From: Actinomadura pelletieri DSM 43383
Lineage (GTDB): Bacteria; Actinomycetota; Actinomycetes; Streptosporangiales; Streptosporangiaceae
DNA length: 64,000 nucleotides
Direction: 5' to 3'
NCBI RefSeq assembly: GCF_003634705.1
Contig: NZ_RBWU01000004.1
Span: 496,001-560,000, forward strand
The position numbers were made by a program, and so were the translations under genes. Shown here piece by piece: positions 33,931 to 41,313 of this stretch; position 1 is the first letter of the stretch; every line of letters begins with the position of its first letter. Below the pieces are notes generated by a model. That model was given only the letters and a program-made list of their open reading frames with translations. It ran no database searches and was not told the DNA's origin.

Positions 33931-34275
33931 TCACGCGGACTTCCTGCGCCCCGCGCGCAGGATCTCCAGCCGTTCCGCGAGGACCTCCTCGAGGTCTTCG
34001 ACGGTCCGGCGTTCCATGAGCATGTCCCAGTGCGTACGCGGTGGTTTACCCTTCTTCGCCTGGGGCAACTCCCCGTCGACCCGCAGGGCCGTGGCGCCGC
34101 AGTTGCGGCATTCCCAGGTCATCGGCACCTCGGCCTCGGCTGCGAGCGTCACGGTGAACCGGTGGCCCTTGGTACAGGTGTAGTCCACCTCTTGCCGAGG
34201 GGCCAGATCGGTGTTGCGATCGTTCTCGTAGCTCGTCGCTCCGAGTCGGGTGCCGCGAAGTGCGCGCTCGGCCAT
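33931..34275 (-). CDS. rbpA: RNA polymerase-binding protein RbpA
   Basis: 114 residues from ATG 34275, chosen because GGGAGG is 9 nt upstream (a GTG two codons earlier would be too close). RbpA binds the primary sigma factor and stabilises open complexes in actinobacteria. Visible: MAERALRGTRLGATSYENDR at the N-terminus, the zinc-type CTKGHRFTV and ECRNCGA core, and the sigma-interacting C-terminus HWDMLMERRTVEDLEEVL. Single-gene unit. Confidence 0.96.
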   Translation of the reverse strand: MAERALRGTRLGATSYENDRNTDLAPRQEVDYTCTKGHRFTVTLAAEAEVPMTWECRNCGATALRVDGELPQAKKGKPPRTHWDMLMERRTVEDLEEVLAERLEILRAGRRKSA

Positions 34276-34417
34276 CGTCACGTGCCTCCCAGACGGCTTG
34301 CGGTCTTGCCCTGACCAACGCTGAATCCCGTGACAAGATTCCCCGGGGCGGCATGATCCAATCCTGTCGTTTGCGTCCGACCGCGGGCCGCGTGGGTCGC
34401 GCCGCCCGGTCGGGGCG

Positions 34418-35023
34418 TCACCGGCGGGACGCGATGACCTCGTCGATCAGCCCATAGTCCTTGGCCTCAGCGGCGGTGAGGAAACGCGCGCGATCAAGGT
34501 CACGGCGGACGGTCCGCGGGTCCCGGCCGGTCGCCTCCGCCAGGATCGCCTCGGTCTGCTCGCGCAGTCGCAGCAGCTCCCGGGCCTGGATGTCCAGATC
34601 GGCGGCGTGGCCGCGGGCCACCTCGATCTCCGGTTCCCGCAGCACGATCCGCGCCCCGGTCAGCGCCGCCCGCCGGCCCGGCGCGCCCGCCGCGAGCAGG
34701 ACCGCGGCGGCGGCCCCGGCCTGCCCCACGCAGGTCGTCTCGATCGGCGGCCGGACGTAGCGCATCGTGTCGCAGATCGCCAGCATCGCCGTCAGGGACC
34801 CGCCGGGGGAGTTGATGTACAGGGCGATGGGCCGGTCGGCGTCCATGCCCTCCAGCGCCAGCAGTTGCGCGGTGACGTCGTTGGCGCTGGTGTCGTCCAC
34901 CGGCGTCCCGAGGAACACGATGCGGTCCTCGAACAGCTTGTCGTAGGGGTCGGAGTCCTTGCGCCCGTAGGCGGTGCGCTCCTCGAACTCGGGGACGAGA
35001 TGGCGCCGTTCCGCCCGTGTCAT
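34418..35023 (-). CDS. ClpP paralogue lacking the catalytic triad (ClpR-like)
   Basis: 201 residues; ATG 35023 overlaps the stop of the active clpP. The ClpP fold is clear: DRIVFLGTPVDDTSANDVTA, ALYINSPGGSLTAMLAICDT and LTAAEAKDYGLIDEVI. But the nucleophile Ser position (normally QAASAAA) is Ala104 (QAGAAAA), the catalytic His (normally HQP) is Arg129 (REP), and the Asp before the final strand is Ala179 (DRARFLT). All three residues are therefore replaced, while the oligomerisation parts are kept. It should be a non-catalytic subunit of a mixed ring with its operon partner, like ClpR of cyanobacteria and plastids. Confidence 0.85.
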   Translation of the reverse strand: MTRAERRHLVPEFEERTAYGRKDSDPYDKLFEDRIVFLGTPVDDTSANDVTAQLLALEGMDADRPIALYINSPGGSLTAMLAICDTMRYVRPPIETTCVGQAGAAAAVLLAAGAPGRRAALTGARIVLREPEIEVARGHAADLDIQARELLRLREQTEAILAEATGRDPRTVRRDLDRARFLTAAEAKDYGLIDEVIASRR

Positions 35024-35664
35024 GTTCCCACCCGGTCGGTGCTGTCGACGACGTGGTCGACGAAGCCGTAGTCGCGGGCCTGTTCGGCGGTGAACCACGC
35101 GTCCCGGTCGCCGTCGGCCTGGATCCGTTCCAGCGGCTGCCCGGTGTGGAACGCGGTCCGTTCCGCCAGGGTCCGCTTGAGGTACAGCGACTGCTCCGCC
35201 TGGATCCTGATGTCGGACGCGGTGCCGCCGATCCCGCCGTGCGGCTGGTGCATCATCACCCGGGCGTGCCGGAGCGCGTACCGTTTGCCCCGCGTCCCGG
35301 CGCACAGCAGCGTCTGTCCCATGGACGCCGCCATGCCCATCACGACCGTGGATATGTCGTTGGGGACGAACTGCATCATGTCGTAGATCGCCATTCCGGC
35401 GTCCACGACCCCGCCGGGCGAGTTGATGTAGAGCGTGATGTCGCGCCGGGCGTCCTGCGCCGCCAGGAGCAGCAGCTGCCCGTTGACGCGGTTGGCGACC
35501 TGGTCGTCGATCTCGGTTCCGAGGAACACGATCCGCTGGGCGAGGAGCCGCTCGAACAGCTGCGCCTGCGCCGGGTGCGGGGCCTCGGTCACGCTGGCCC
35601 TCGCCCTGCCCGCGAACGTCTCCGCCGGTCGTCCGCCGTCCTGGTGCCACGGTTCGCCGCGCAT
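35020..35664 (-). CDS. clpP: ATP-dependent Clp protease proteolytic subunit (active ClpP)
   Basis: 214 residues. Complete triad: Ser114 in MGMAASMGQTLLCAG, His139 in RVMMHQPHGG, Asp188 in DGDRDAWFTAEQA. LYINSPGGVVDAGMAIYD and GKRYALRHARV are typical. An N-terminal extension of about 28 residues precedes the core. First gene of a two-gene operon with the triad-less paralogue; no ClpX or ClpC gene is adjacent. The promoter region is shared with a divergent Phd-type antitoxin gene and contains TGTACA repeats. Main housekeeping clpP1P2 are presumably elsewhere; this is an accessory pair. Confidence 0.94.
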   Translation of the reverse strand: MRGEPWHQDGGRPAETFAGRARASVTEAPHPAQAQLFERLLAQRIVFLGTEIDDQVANRVNGQLLLLAAQDARRDITLYINSPGGVVDAGMAIYDMMQFVPNDISTVVMGMAASMGQTLLCAGTRGKRYALRHARVMMHQPHGGIGGTASDIRIQAEQSLYLKRTLAERTAFHTGQPLERIQADGDRDAWFTAEQARDYGFVDHVVDSTDRVGT

Positions 35665-35679
35665 ACGCCCAAGCCTTTC

Positions 35680-35704
35680 TGTACGAAATGTACATTACGT
35701 ACAT
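35680..35704. promoter_or_regulatory. TGTAC repeat cluster between clpP and the antitoxin gene
   Basis: TGTACG (35680-35685), TGTACA (35689-35694) and CGTACA (35698-35703) are spaced 9 bp apart, and ATGTAC/GTACAT form a 6-bp inverted repeat with a 5-nt spacer (35688-35704). TGTACA cores are the known binding motif of YefM-family antitoxins, and such a gene lies 60 nt away, so autoregulation and control of clpP are plausible. Confidence 0.6.
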
Positions 35705-35764
35705 GAGAACGTAGCGGGCGACCCCGGATCGGATCCAGGGGAGGACGGAGGGTTTCGCTATACG

Positions 35765-36055
35765 ATGAATCACGTGGATGTTCCGGTAACCGAAGCACGC
35801 GCCCAGTTCGCCGACCTGGTGAACCGGGTCGCCTACACCGGCGAGCCCGTCAGACTGACGCGGCGGGGCCGGGTGATGGCCGCGCTGGTCAGCCCGGAGG
35901 ATCTGGAGCTTCTGGAGATGATCCGGTCGCGGCGCGTCGAGGCGGCGAATGCCGGGCAACCGGCGGCCGGGCCCGTGGAGAACCCGCGACCGGCACCGGC
36001 ACCGGCACCGATGCGGGTCGCGGCCGAGTACCGTCCGCCCGGCTTCACCCGCTGA
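35765..36055 (+). CDS. Phd/YefM-family antitoxin, orphan
   Basis: 96 residues from ATG 35765; GTG 35774 is an alternative supported by a TACGAT box 7 nt before it (leaderless). The N-terminal DNA-binding fold reads VPVTEARAQFADLVNRVAYT, GEPVRLTRRGRVMAALVSPE and DLELLEMIRSRR, as in Phd/YefM. No RelE/YoeB, Doc or PIN toxin follows; the next gene is on the other strand. The C-terminal 35 residues are Pro/Ala-rich rather than a toxin-binding helix. It may act as a stand-alone repressor at the TGTAC sites upstream. Confidence 0.82.
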   Translation: MNHVDVPVTEARAQFADLVNRVAYTGEPVRLTRRGRVMAALVSPEDLELLEMIRSRRVEAANAGQPAAGPVENPRPAPAPAPMRVAAEYRPPGFTR

Positions 36056-36089
36056 GCCCTTTCGGGCCGGCCGGCGAGTGCCGGCGAGG

Positions 36090-36896
36090 TCAGGTGGTGG
36101 CGGTGGGGTGGTGCCACAGGCCGCGCGCGGCCATGACGTCGCGGAGCGTGAGAAGGTCGTCGGTCATGATGCCGTCCACGCCGAGGTCGAGGAGACGTTC
36201 CATGGCGGCGCGGTCGTTGACCGTCCAGGCGTGGACCTGCAGGCCCAGTTCGTGGGCGCGGGCGACGAACGCCTCGGTGACGAACGGGAGGGGCCCGAGG
36301 CCGTAGGGGACCTGGGCGCAGGCGACGCCGGTGGCGGCCAGCCGGACGAGTTTGGCGGCGGGGCCGCCGTAGGACTTGGCGCGCAGGGCCATGACGCCGC
36401 GGGGGCCGAGCGCGGTGCACACGTCGTGGTCGGTGAACAGGGGGAGCCGGGCGCGCATCTGGGCCAGCCTGCGGGTGGAGAACGAGGTGATGCACACCCG
36501 GTTCCAGGCCTTGGCGCGGTGCAGCGCGGCGGCGAGGGGTCCGATGACCGGGGCGTCCTTGAGATCGATGTTGACGCGCGCGTCCGGGAAGGTCGTGAGC
36601 AGTTCCTCCAGCCGGGGGATGGGCTCGGTCCCGCCGATGCGGGCCTTGGCGACCTGCGCGTAGGTCATCCGGGCGATGGTGCCGGCGCGGTCGGTGACGC
36701 GGTCCAGGGTGCGGTCGTGGAAGGCCACGACGATGCCGTCGGCCGTGGCGTGGGCGTCGGTCTCCAGGTAGCGGTAGCCGAGGTCGACGGCCCGTTGGAA
36801 CGCGGCCATGGAGTTCTCGGGCGCCTCTCCGGCGCCCCCTCGGTGGGCGAAGGGGATCGGTCCGGGGTGGTCGAGGAATTCGTACGAGCCGCGCAC
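36090..36896 (-). CDS. Glycerophosphodiester phosphodiesterase
   Basis: 268 residues. TIM-barrel GDPD with IPFAHRGGAGEAPENSMAAF (catalytic His and metal ligands), YLETDAHATADGIVVAFHD (Glu/Asp ligands and second His), RVNIDLKD and the C-terminal VHAWTVNDRAAMERLLDLGV, DGIMTDD. It cleaves deacylated phospholipid headgroups to glycerol-3-phosphate and an alcohol. No signal peptide. A CATAAT box 7 nt before the GTG start suggests leaderless transcription. Confidence 0.93.
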   Translation of the reverse strand: MRGSYEFLDHPGPIPFAHRGGAGEAPENSMAAFQRAVDLGYRYLETDAHATADGIVVAFHDRTLDRVTDRAGTIARMTYAQVAKARIGGTEPIPRLEELLTTFPDARVNIDLKDAPVIGPLAAALHRAKAWNRVCITSFSTRRLAQMRARLPLFTDHDVCTALGPRGVMALRAKSYGGPAAKLVRLAATGVACAQVPYGLGPLPFVTEAFVARAHELGLQVHAWTVNDRAAMERLLDLGVDGIMTDDLLTLRDVMAARGLWHHPTATT

Positions 36897-37027
36897 CCGT
36901 CCGATTATGGCGGACCCCGTGCCGTGCGCCCGCGACCAAGCGTGACCTTACTGTGTAAAGGCGGCGGGTCGAGAGGACCTACTGCTACCGTCGGCGCGGC
37001 GACCGATCAACGGAGGGGAGCGAACCG

Positions 37028-37249
37028 ATGGCGAACGTGGACGAGTACCGGGCGACGTTCGAGCTGGTGGACGTGGACGGCGACGGGTACATCTCGACGG
37101 CCGAGCTGCGGAACCTGATGAGCAGGCTCGGACAGGACATCACCGCCACCCGCGCCGTGGAGGTGGTCGTGGCCGCCGACGCCAACGGGGACGGGAAGAT
37201 CTCCCTGGAGGAGTTCGCCGCGTTGATGGAGCGGACCGCCGGCCGTTGA
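37028..37249 (+). CDS. Small EF-hand calcium-binding protein
   Basis: 73 residues with two canonical EF-hand loops: DVDGDGYISTAE (residues 15-26) and DANGDGKISLEE (about 51-62), each with acidic positions 1, 3, 5 and a Glu at 12. GGAGGGG is placed upstream of the ATG. Calmodulin-like proteins of this size occur throughout actinomycetes and may buffer or sense calcium. Stand-alone. Confidence 0.92.
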   Translation: MANVDEYRATFELVDVDGDGYISTAELRNLMSRLGQDITATRAVEVVVAADANGDGKISLEEFAALMERTAGR

Positions 37250-37313
37250 GGCCGTCCCCGTCGCCGTCCCCGTGGCTTCTTCGTGGCTTCGTGGTGGCTT
37301 CTTCGTGGCGTGG

Positions 37314-37943
37314 TCAGGTCCGGCGTCGCCGGAGCTTGAGAAGGTTGTCGTTGCGGGTGACGGTGCTTCCGTCGTGGGTGGTCTGGACGTGTTCGTGCTC
37401 GCCGCTGTGCAGGACGTCCCAGGCGCCGTCCGGCAGCCGTAGGTCGGCCAGCACCTCGTCGGGGGTGGGCAGGGGGGTGTTCGCGTGCGGGTCCCAGGGC
37501 GGGAGGCCGGCGTGTCCGGCGATGAGCAGGACGCCGCCGGGCGCGACGGCGTCGGCGGCGGCGCGCAGGATGGCGTCGCGGGGCATGCCCTCCTCGGGGG
37601 CGTGTAGGAACGCGGCGCTGACCAGGTCGTAGGTGCCTTCGGGGAAGGACACGGTGAGGTCGTGCCACTGGAAGTCGACGTGGTCGGCGACGCCGGCGGT
37701 GGCGGCGTGGCGGGCGGCGCGCTCGAGGGCGACGCGTGAGACGTCGACGGCGGTGACGCGCCAGCCCTGCCGCGCGAGCCAGACCGCGTCGGCGCCCTCG
37801 CCGCAGCCGAGGTCCAGGGCGGTGCCGGGTTCCAGTCCGGTGACCTCCCGGACGAGGACGGCGTTGGGTTCGCCGCTCCACAGGTGTTCGTGGTCGCCGT
37901 AGCGAGTGTCCCAGTACTGCTGGTCGGTGGTGGTGTCGTCCAT
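37314..37943 (-). CDS. Class I SAM-dependent methyltransferase
   Basis: 209 residues. Motif I ALDLGCGEGADAVWLARQGW, motif II VTAVDVSRVALERA, then FQWHDLTVSFPEGTYDLVSA and the post-motif GGVLLIAGHAGLPPWDP. It resembles the TehB/thiopurine methyltransferase-like group acting on small molecules. The N-terminal YWDTRYGDHEHLWSGEPN is typical of that subgroup. Substrate unknown. The 60 nt after its stop contain short GTGGCTTCTTCGTGGC repeats. Confidence 0.88.
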   Translation of the reverse strand: MDDTTTDQQYWDTRYGDHEHLWSGEPNAVLVREVTGLEPGTALDLGCGEGADAVWLARQGWRVTAVDVSRVALERAARHAATAGVADHVDFQWHDLTVSFPEGTYDLVSAAFLHAPEEGMPRDAILRAAADAVAPGGVLLIAGHAGLPPWDPHANTPLPTPDEVLADLRLPDGAWDVLHSGEHEHVQTTHDGSTVTRNDNLLKLRRRRT

Positions 37944-38053
37944 GCCCTCGATGGTGGCTCCGCGTCGGCGCGGCCGCCGAATCCCGTTGCCGTTTCCGCA
38001 ATCCGGACTCGGCCCTCCGCCCGTCTGGTTCCCGGGCGGAGGCGGGCGGTCGG

Positions 38054-38617
38054 TCAGGTCGTCCAGTCGCGCCGGCGGGCCTCGGCGAGGGCGATGGCGG
38101 CGGCGACGGCGACGTTGAGGGAGCCGACACGTCCGATCTGGGGGATGTAGGCGACGGCGTCGGCGGCGGCGAGCAGGGCGGGGGAGCAGCCGTGGTCCTC
38201 ACCGCCGACGGCGAGGCAGACGTCGCCGTCCAGGGGCGCCTCGTGGAGGGGGACGGCGTCGGTGGTGAGTTCGACGGCGACGAGGCGCAGGCCTTCCTTG
38301 CGGACGGCCGCGGCGGCGTCGGCGGCCGTGCCGGCGTGTTCCCAGGGGAGGAGGCGGGTCGTGCCGAGGGCGGTCTTGTCGACGGCCTTGTGGGTGGGGA
38401 GTGTGGCGTTTCCGGCGAGCCAGAGGTGTTCGACGCCGAACGCGGCGGCGCTGCGGATGATGGAGCCGACGTTGAACGGTTGGGTGACCGATTCGACCAG
38501 CAGGTGGAGGCGGGCGTCGGTGCGGCGCCGCCAGTCGCGGTTGAGGCGTTTGACGTCGGTGCCGCGCAGTTGCCGGCGTCCCTGCGCGGGCGGCTGCGGG
38601 CGGTTCGGGTCGCTCAT
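38054..38617 (-). CDS. TrmH/SpoU-family RNA 2'-O-methyltransferase
   Basis: 187 residues. The knotted SPOUT motifs are all visible: motif 1 ESVTQPFNVGSIIRSAAAFG, motif 2 LAVGGEDHGCSPALL, motif 3 IPQIGRVGSLNVAVAAAIAL. By similarity it methylates a ribose in tRNA (Gm18 type) or rRNA. Its ATG overlaps the stop of the upstream RsmC-like gene, so two RNA methyltransferases form an operon. Confidence 0.92.
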   Translation of the reverse strand: MSDPNRPQPPAQGRRQLRGTDVKRLNRDWRRRTDARLHLLVESVTQPFNVGSIIRSAAAFGVEHLWLAGNATLPTHKAVDKTALGTTRLLPWEHAGTAADAAAAVRKEGLRLVAVELTTDAVPLHEAPLDGDVCLAVGGEDHGCSPALLAAADAVAYIPQIGRVGSLNVAVAAAIALAEARRRDWTT

Positions 38618-39240
38618 CGGGCTTCACCCTCGACGCCGTTCTCGGCGCGCGGCGCGACGCGCAGGACGCGGTAGGCGGATCGGGACGCGATCCGTTCGGT
38701 GGGGTGGCCCTGGGCGTTCAGCCAGCGTTGCAGGGAGTCGGAGCCGAGGTGCTTCTGGACGACGAGGTGGGCGAGGCCCGTGGGGGTGAGGCGGGCGAGC
38801 CAGGTGAGCAGGAGCTCGTGGAGGGCGTTCTTGCCGATGCGGATCGGCGGGTTGGACCAGATCGCGGCGAACCGCAGGGCAGGGTCGAAGTCGTCGATCA
38901 AGCTGAACCTTACATTGTCAAGGCCGGCGGCGTGAGCATTACTTTCAGCGAGTTCCAAGGCCCTCTGATTGACATCTACACCCCAAATTCGCGCCTGAGG
39001 GGAACGCTTTCCCAGGGTGAGGGCGATGGGGCCGTATCCGCAGCCGAGGTCGAGGAGGTCGCCGTGCTCGGGTGGCGCGGGGACGGTTTCCAGCAGGACG
39101 CGGGTGCCGGGGTCGATGCGGTCGGGGGAGAACACGCCGCTGTCGGTGTCGAGCCGCAGGTGCAGGTCGGGCAGGACGAGGTCGACGGTGCGGCGGTTGG
39201 AGGCCGCGTTCGGCCGGGCGGCGAAGTAGTGTTCCCCCAC
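38614..39240 (-). CDS. RsmC-like methyltransferase
   Basis: 208 residues. A single MTS domain: LRLDTDSGVFSPDRIDPGTR, motif I LLDLGCGYGPIALTLGKRSP, WGVDVNQRALELAESNAHAA and the catalytic IWSNPPIRIGK (NPPF-type motif of N2-guanine or N6-adenine methyltransferases). The N-terminal inactive domain of E. coli RsmC is absent, as in most Gram-positives. Likely target 16S rRNA guanine. Upstream gene of the trmH-like gene. Confidence 0.88.
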   Translation of the reverse strand: MGEHYFAARPNAASNRRTVDLVLPDLHLRLDTDSGVFSPDRIDPGTRVLLETVPAPPEHGDLLDLGCGYGPIALTLGKRSPQARIWGVDVNQRALELAESNAHAAGLDNVRFSLIDDFDPALRFAAIWSNPPIRIGKNALHELLLTWLARLTPTGLAHLVVQKHLGSDSLQRWLNAQGHPTERIASRSAYRVLRVAPRAENGVEGEAR

Positions 39241-39280
39241 GCCGGCCGACCGTATCAGCGTTCGACGGGTCGCGGGGCCG

Positions 39281-40228
39281 TCAGGGTAGGCGGGAGAACC
39301 AGGCCAGGGAGGCGCCGCCGGCGGCGAGCGCGAACAGCAGGGCGAGGCCGGTGTAGCGGGCGGCGACGTCGCGGTGTTCGGTCCTGAAGCCGAGGCTGGT
39401 GCCGATGTTGCCGTAGACGTCGCGGAGCTCGTCGGAGTCGGCGGCCTCGTAGGCCTTGCCCTCGGTGCTTTCGGCGAGGGTGCGCAGGGTCTCCTTGTTG
39501 ACCGAGACGCTGGTGGTCTCGCCTTCGATGTCGACGGTGCCGTAGGGGGTGCCGAACGCGATGGTGGAGACCGGGACGTGGGCGGCGCGGCTGGCGTCGA
39601 TGGCCTCCTGGACGGAGCGTCCGGTGGTGTTGTCGCCGTCGGACAGCAGGACGATGTGGGCGGGTGGCGGGTCCTGGGAGGCTTCGGCGTCGAAGGATCG
39701 GACGGCTTGGAGGCCGGTGAAGACGGCTTCGCCGATGGCGGTGCGTTTGGCCATGACGAGTTGGTCGATGGAGGCGATGGCGGTGGCGCGGTCGGTGGTG
39801 GGGGCGGCGATGAGGTTGGCGCTGCCGGCGAAGGCGACGACGCCGACGTTGAAGCGTGGGGGGAGGTCGTCGATGAACTTCTTGGCGGCGGCCTTGGCGG
39901 CGTCGAAGCGGCTGGGTGGGACGTCTCTGGCCATCATGGACAGGGAGACGTCGATGGCGACGAGGATGGTGGCGCGGTCGCGGGGGACCTTGACGGAGTC
40001 GGCGGGTCTGGCGAAGCCGATCATCATGAGGGTGATCATGATGAGGAAGAGGGCGGCGGCGAGGTGGCGGCGCCAGCCGGGTCGGCGGGGGGCGATCTGG
40101 GAGAGCAGGGCGAGGTTGGTGAAGCGGACGGCGTGTCGGCCGCGGCGTAGTTGGAGCAGGACGTAGAGGGCGGCCAGGAGGGGCAGTACGCCGAGGAGCC
40201 AGAGGCGTTCGGGTGACAGGAAGGTCAT
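39281..40228 (-). CDS. VWA-domain membrane protein (BatA-like)
   Basis: 315 residues. Two N-terminal helices (ERLWLLGVLPLLAALYVLLQ, LAAALFLIMITLMMIGF), then a von Willebrand A domain with the MIDAS motif AIDVSLSMMARDVPPSRF, the Thr in AAPTTDRATAI and LLSDGDNTTG, and a last helix near the end. Third gene of MoxR > DUF58 > VWA with 4-nt overlaps, a chaperone-like system believed to help assemble or activate metal-dependent or surface complexes. Confidence 0.92.
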   Translation of the reverse strand: MTFLSPERLWLLGVLPLLAALYVLLQLRRGRHAVRFTNLALLSQIAPRRPGWRRHLAAALFLIMITLMMIGFARPADSVKVPRDRATILVAIDVSLSMMARDVPPSRFDAAKAAAKKFIDDLPPRFNVGVVAFAGSANLIAAPTTDRATAIASIDQLVMAKRTAIGEAVFTGLQAVRSFDAEASQDPPPAHIVLLSDGDNTTGRSVQEAIDASRAAHVPVSTIAFGTPYGTVDIEGETTSVSVNKETLRTLAESTEGKAYEAADSDELRDVYGNIGTSLGFRTEHRDVAARYTGLALLFALAAGGASLAWFSRLP

Positions 40229-41313
40229 GGGCGCACTCCCGCGGTGGTGGCGTGCCGGCCTGCGGCGCGGCGTTGGCGGAGGGCGAAGCGGGCGATGTCG
40301 GCGATCCAGTCGCGGTCGGTGCGCAGGGTGAGGTGGTGGGCGCCGGTGCGGCGGAGGGCGGTGCGGATGTGGTCGCGTTGGGCGGCGGCGGCCGCGGCGT
40401 ACTGTTCGCGGACGCGGCGGTTGAGGACGATCTCGTGGACGGTTCCGGTTTCGGGGTCGGTCATCTCGACGAGTCCGACGTCGGGGAGGTCGAGTTCGCG
40501 GGGGTCGACGATTTCGATGGCGAGGACCTGGTGGCGGGCGGTGAGGCGGCGGAGGGGGCGTTCCCAGTCGGGTCGGGCGGGGTGGGGGTTGTGGTCGTGG
40601 TCGGTGGGGAGGGTGGTGGGGCCGGTGCCGTCGGGGGCGAGGAAGTCGGAGATGACGACGCGGAGGCCGCGTCGGGTCTGGCCGCGGTCGAGGGAGCCGA
40701 TGGCGGAGGCGAGGTCGGGGGGTGGGCCGGGTCGGCGGGTGGGGGTGCGGGGGGTGCCGTCGTCGGCGGACTGGGAGTCGAGGGCGGCGTGGAGGAGGGC
40801 GTAGAGGGCGGCTTTGCCGGTGCGGGCGGGCCGGCGACGCATGCCGTCGGTGTGCATGAGGTAGGCGCCGGCGCGGTCGCCGAGGCGGACGGTGAGGAAT
40901 CCGACGGCGGCGAGGGCGGCGACGGCGAGGTCGCGTTTGGTCATGGTGGTGGTGCCGAAGTCCATGCTGGGGGTGAGATCGACCAGGGCCCAGGCTTCGA
41001 GTTCGTGGTCGGCGATGAGGTCGCGGACGTGGGGGGTGGTGGTGCGGGCGGTGACGGCCCAGTCCATGTGGCGGACGTCGTCCTCGCCGGGTTGGTAGAG
41101 GCGGGCTTCGGCGAGTTCGGTGCCGGGGCCGGGGAGGAGGCCGAGGTGTTCGCCGCCGAGGAGGCCGTCGAGGCGGCGGGTGACCTGGAGTTCGAGGCGG
41201 CGGAGGGTGCGTTCGGGGGCGAGGTGGGCGAGTTTGCCGCCGTGGCGTCCGGTGTCGTGGCGTCCGGTGCCGTGGCGTCGGGTGGTGCGGTGCGGGGTGG
41301 GTGGGGTGGTCAT
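40225..41313 (-). CDS. DUF58 domain protein
   Basis: 362 residues; ATG 41313 overlaps the MoxR stop. DUF58 hallmark stretches: ARLYQPGEDDVRHMDWAVTA, ELEAWALVDLTPSMDFGT (VWA-like MIDAS remnant DLTPSM) and VVISDFLAPDG, LAIEIVDPRELDLPDVG. An N-terminal His/Arg-rich 30 residues is encoded by short GTGTCGTGGCGTCCGGTG repeats on the opposite strand. Works with MoxR and the VWA protein. Confidence 0.92.
   Translation of the reverse strand: MTTPPTPHRTTRRHGTGRHDTGRHGGKLAHLAPERTLRRLELQVTRRLDGLLGGEHLGLLPGPGTELAEARLYQPGEDDVRHMDWAVTARTTTPHVRDLIADHELEAWALVDLTPSMDFGTTTMTKRDLAVAALAAVGFLTVRLGDRAGAYLMHTDGMRRRPARTGKAALYALLHAALDSQSADDGTPRTPTRRPGPPPDLASAIGSLDRGQTRRGLRVVISDFLAPDGTGPTTLPTDHDHNPHPARPDWERPLRRLTARHQVLAIEIVDPRELDLPDVGLVEMTDPETGTVHEIVLNRRVREQYAAAAAAQRDHIRTALRRTGAHHLTLRTDRDWIADIARFALRQRRAAGRHATTAGVRP

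Noticed and set aside
35765..36055. Toxin partner for the Phd/YefM gene
   Set aside because: No RelE/YoeB, Doc, PIN or other small toxin frame is found within 1 kb on either strand; downstream is a complete GDPD gene.
36896..38202. Long minus-strand Arg/Pro-rich frames over the EF-hand gene and methyltransferase
   Set aside because: No domain or start; the EF-hand and methyltransferase frames have clear motifs.
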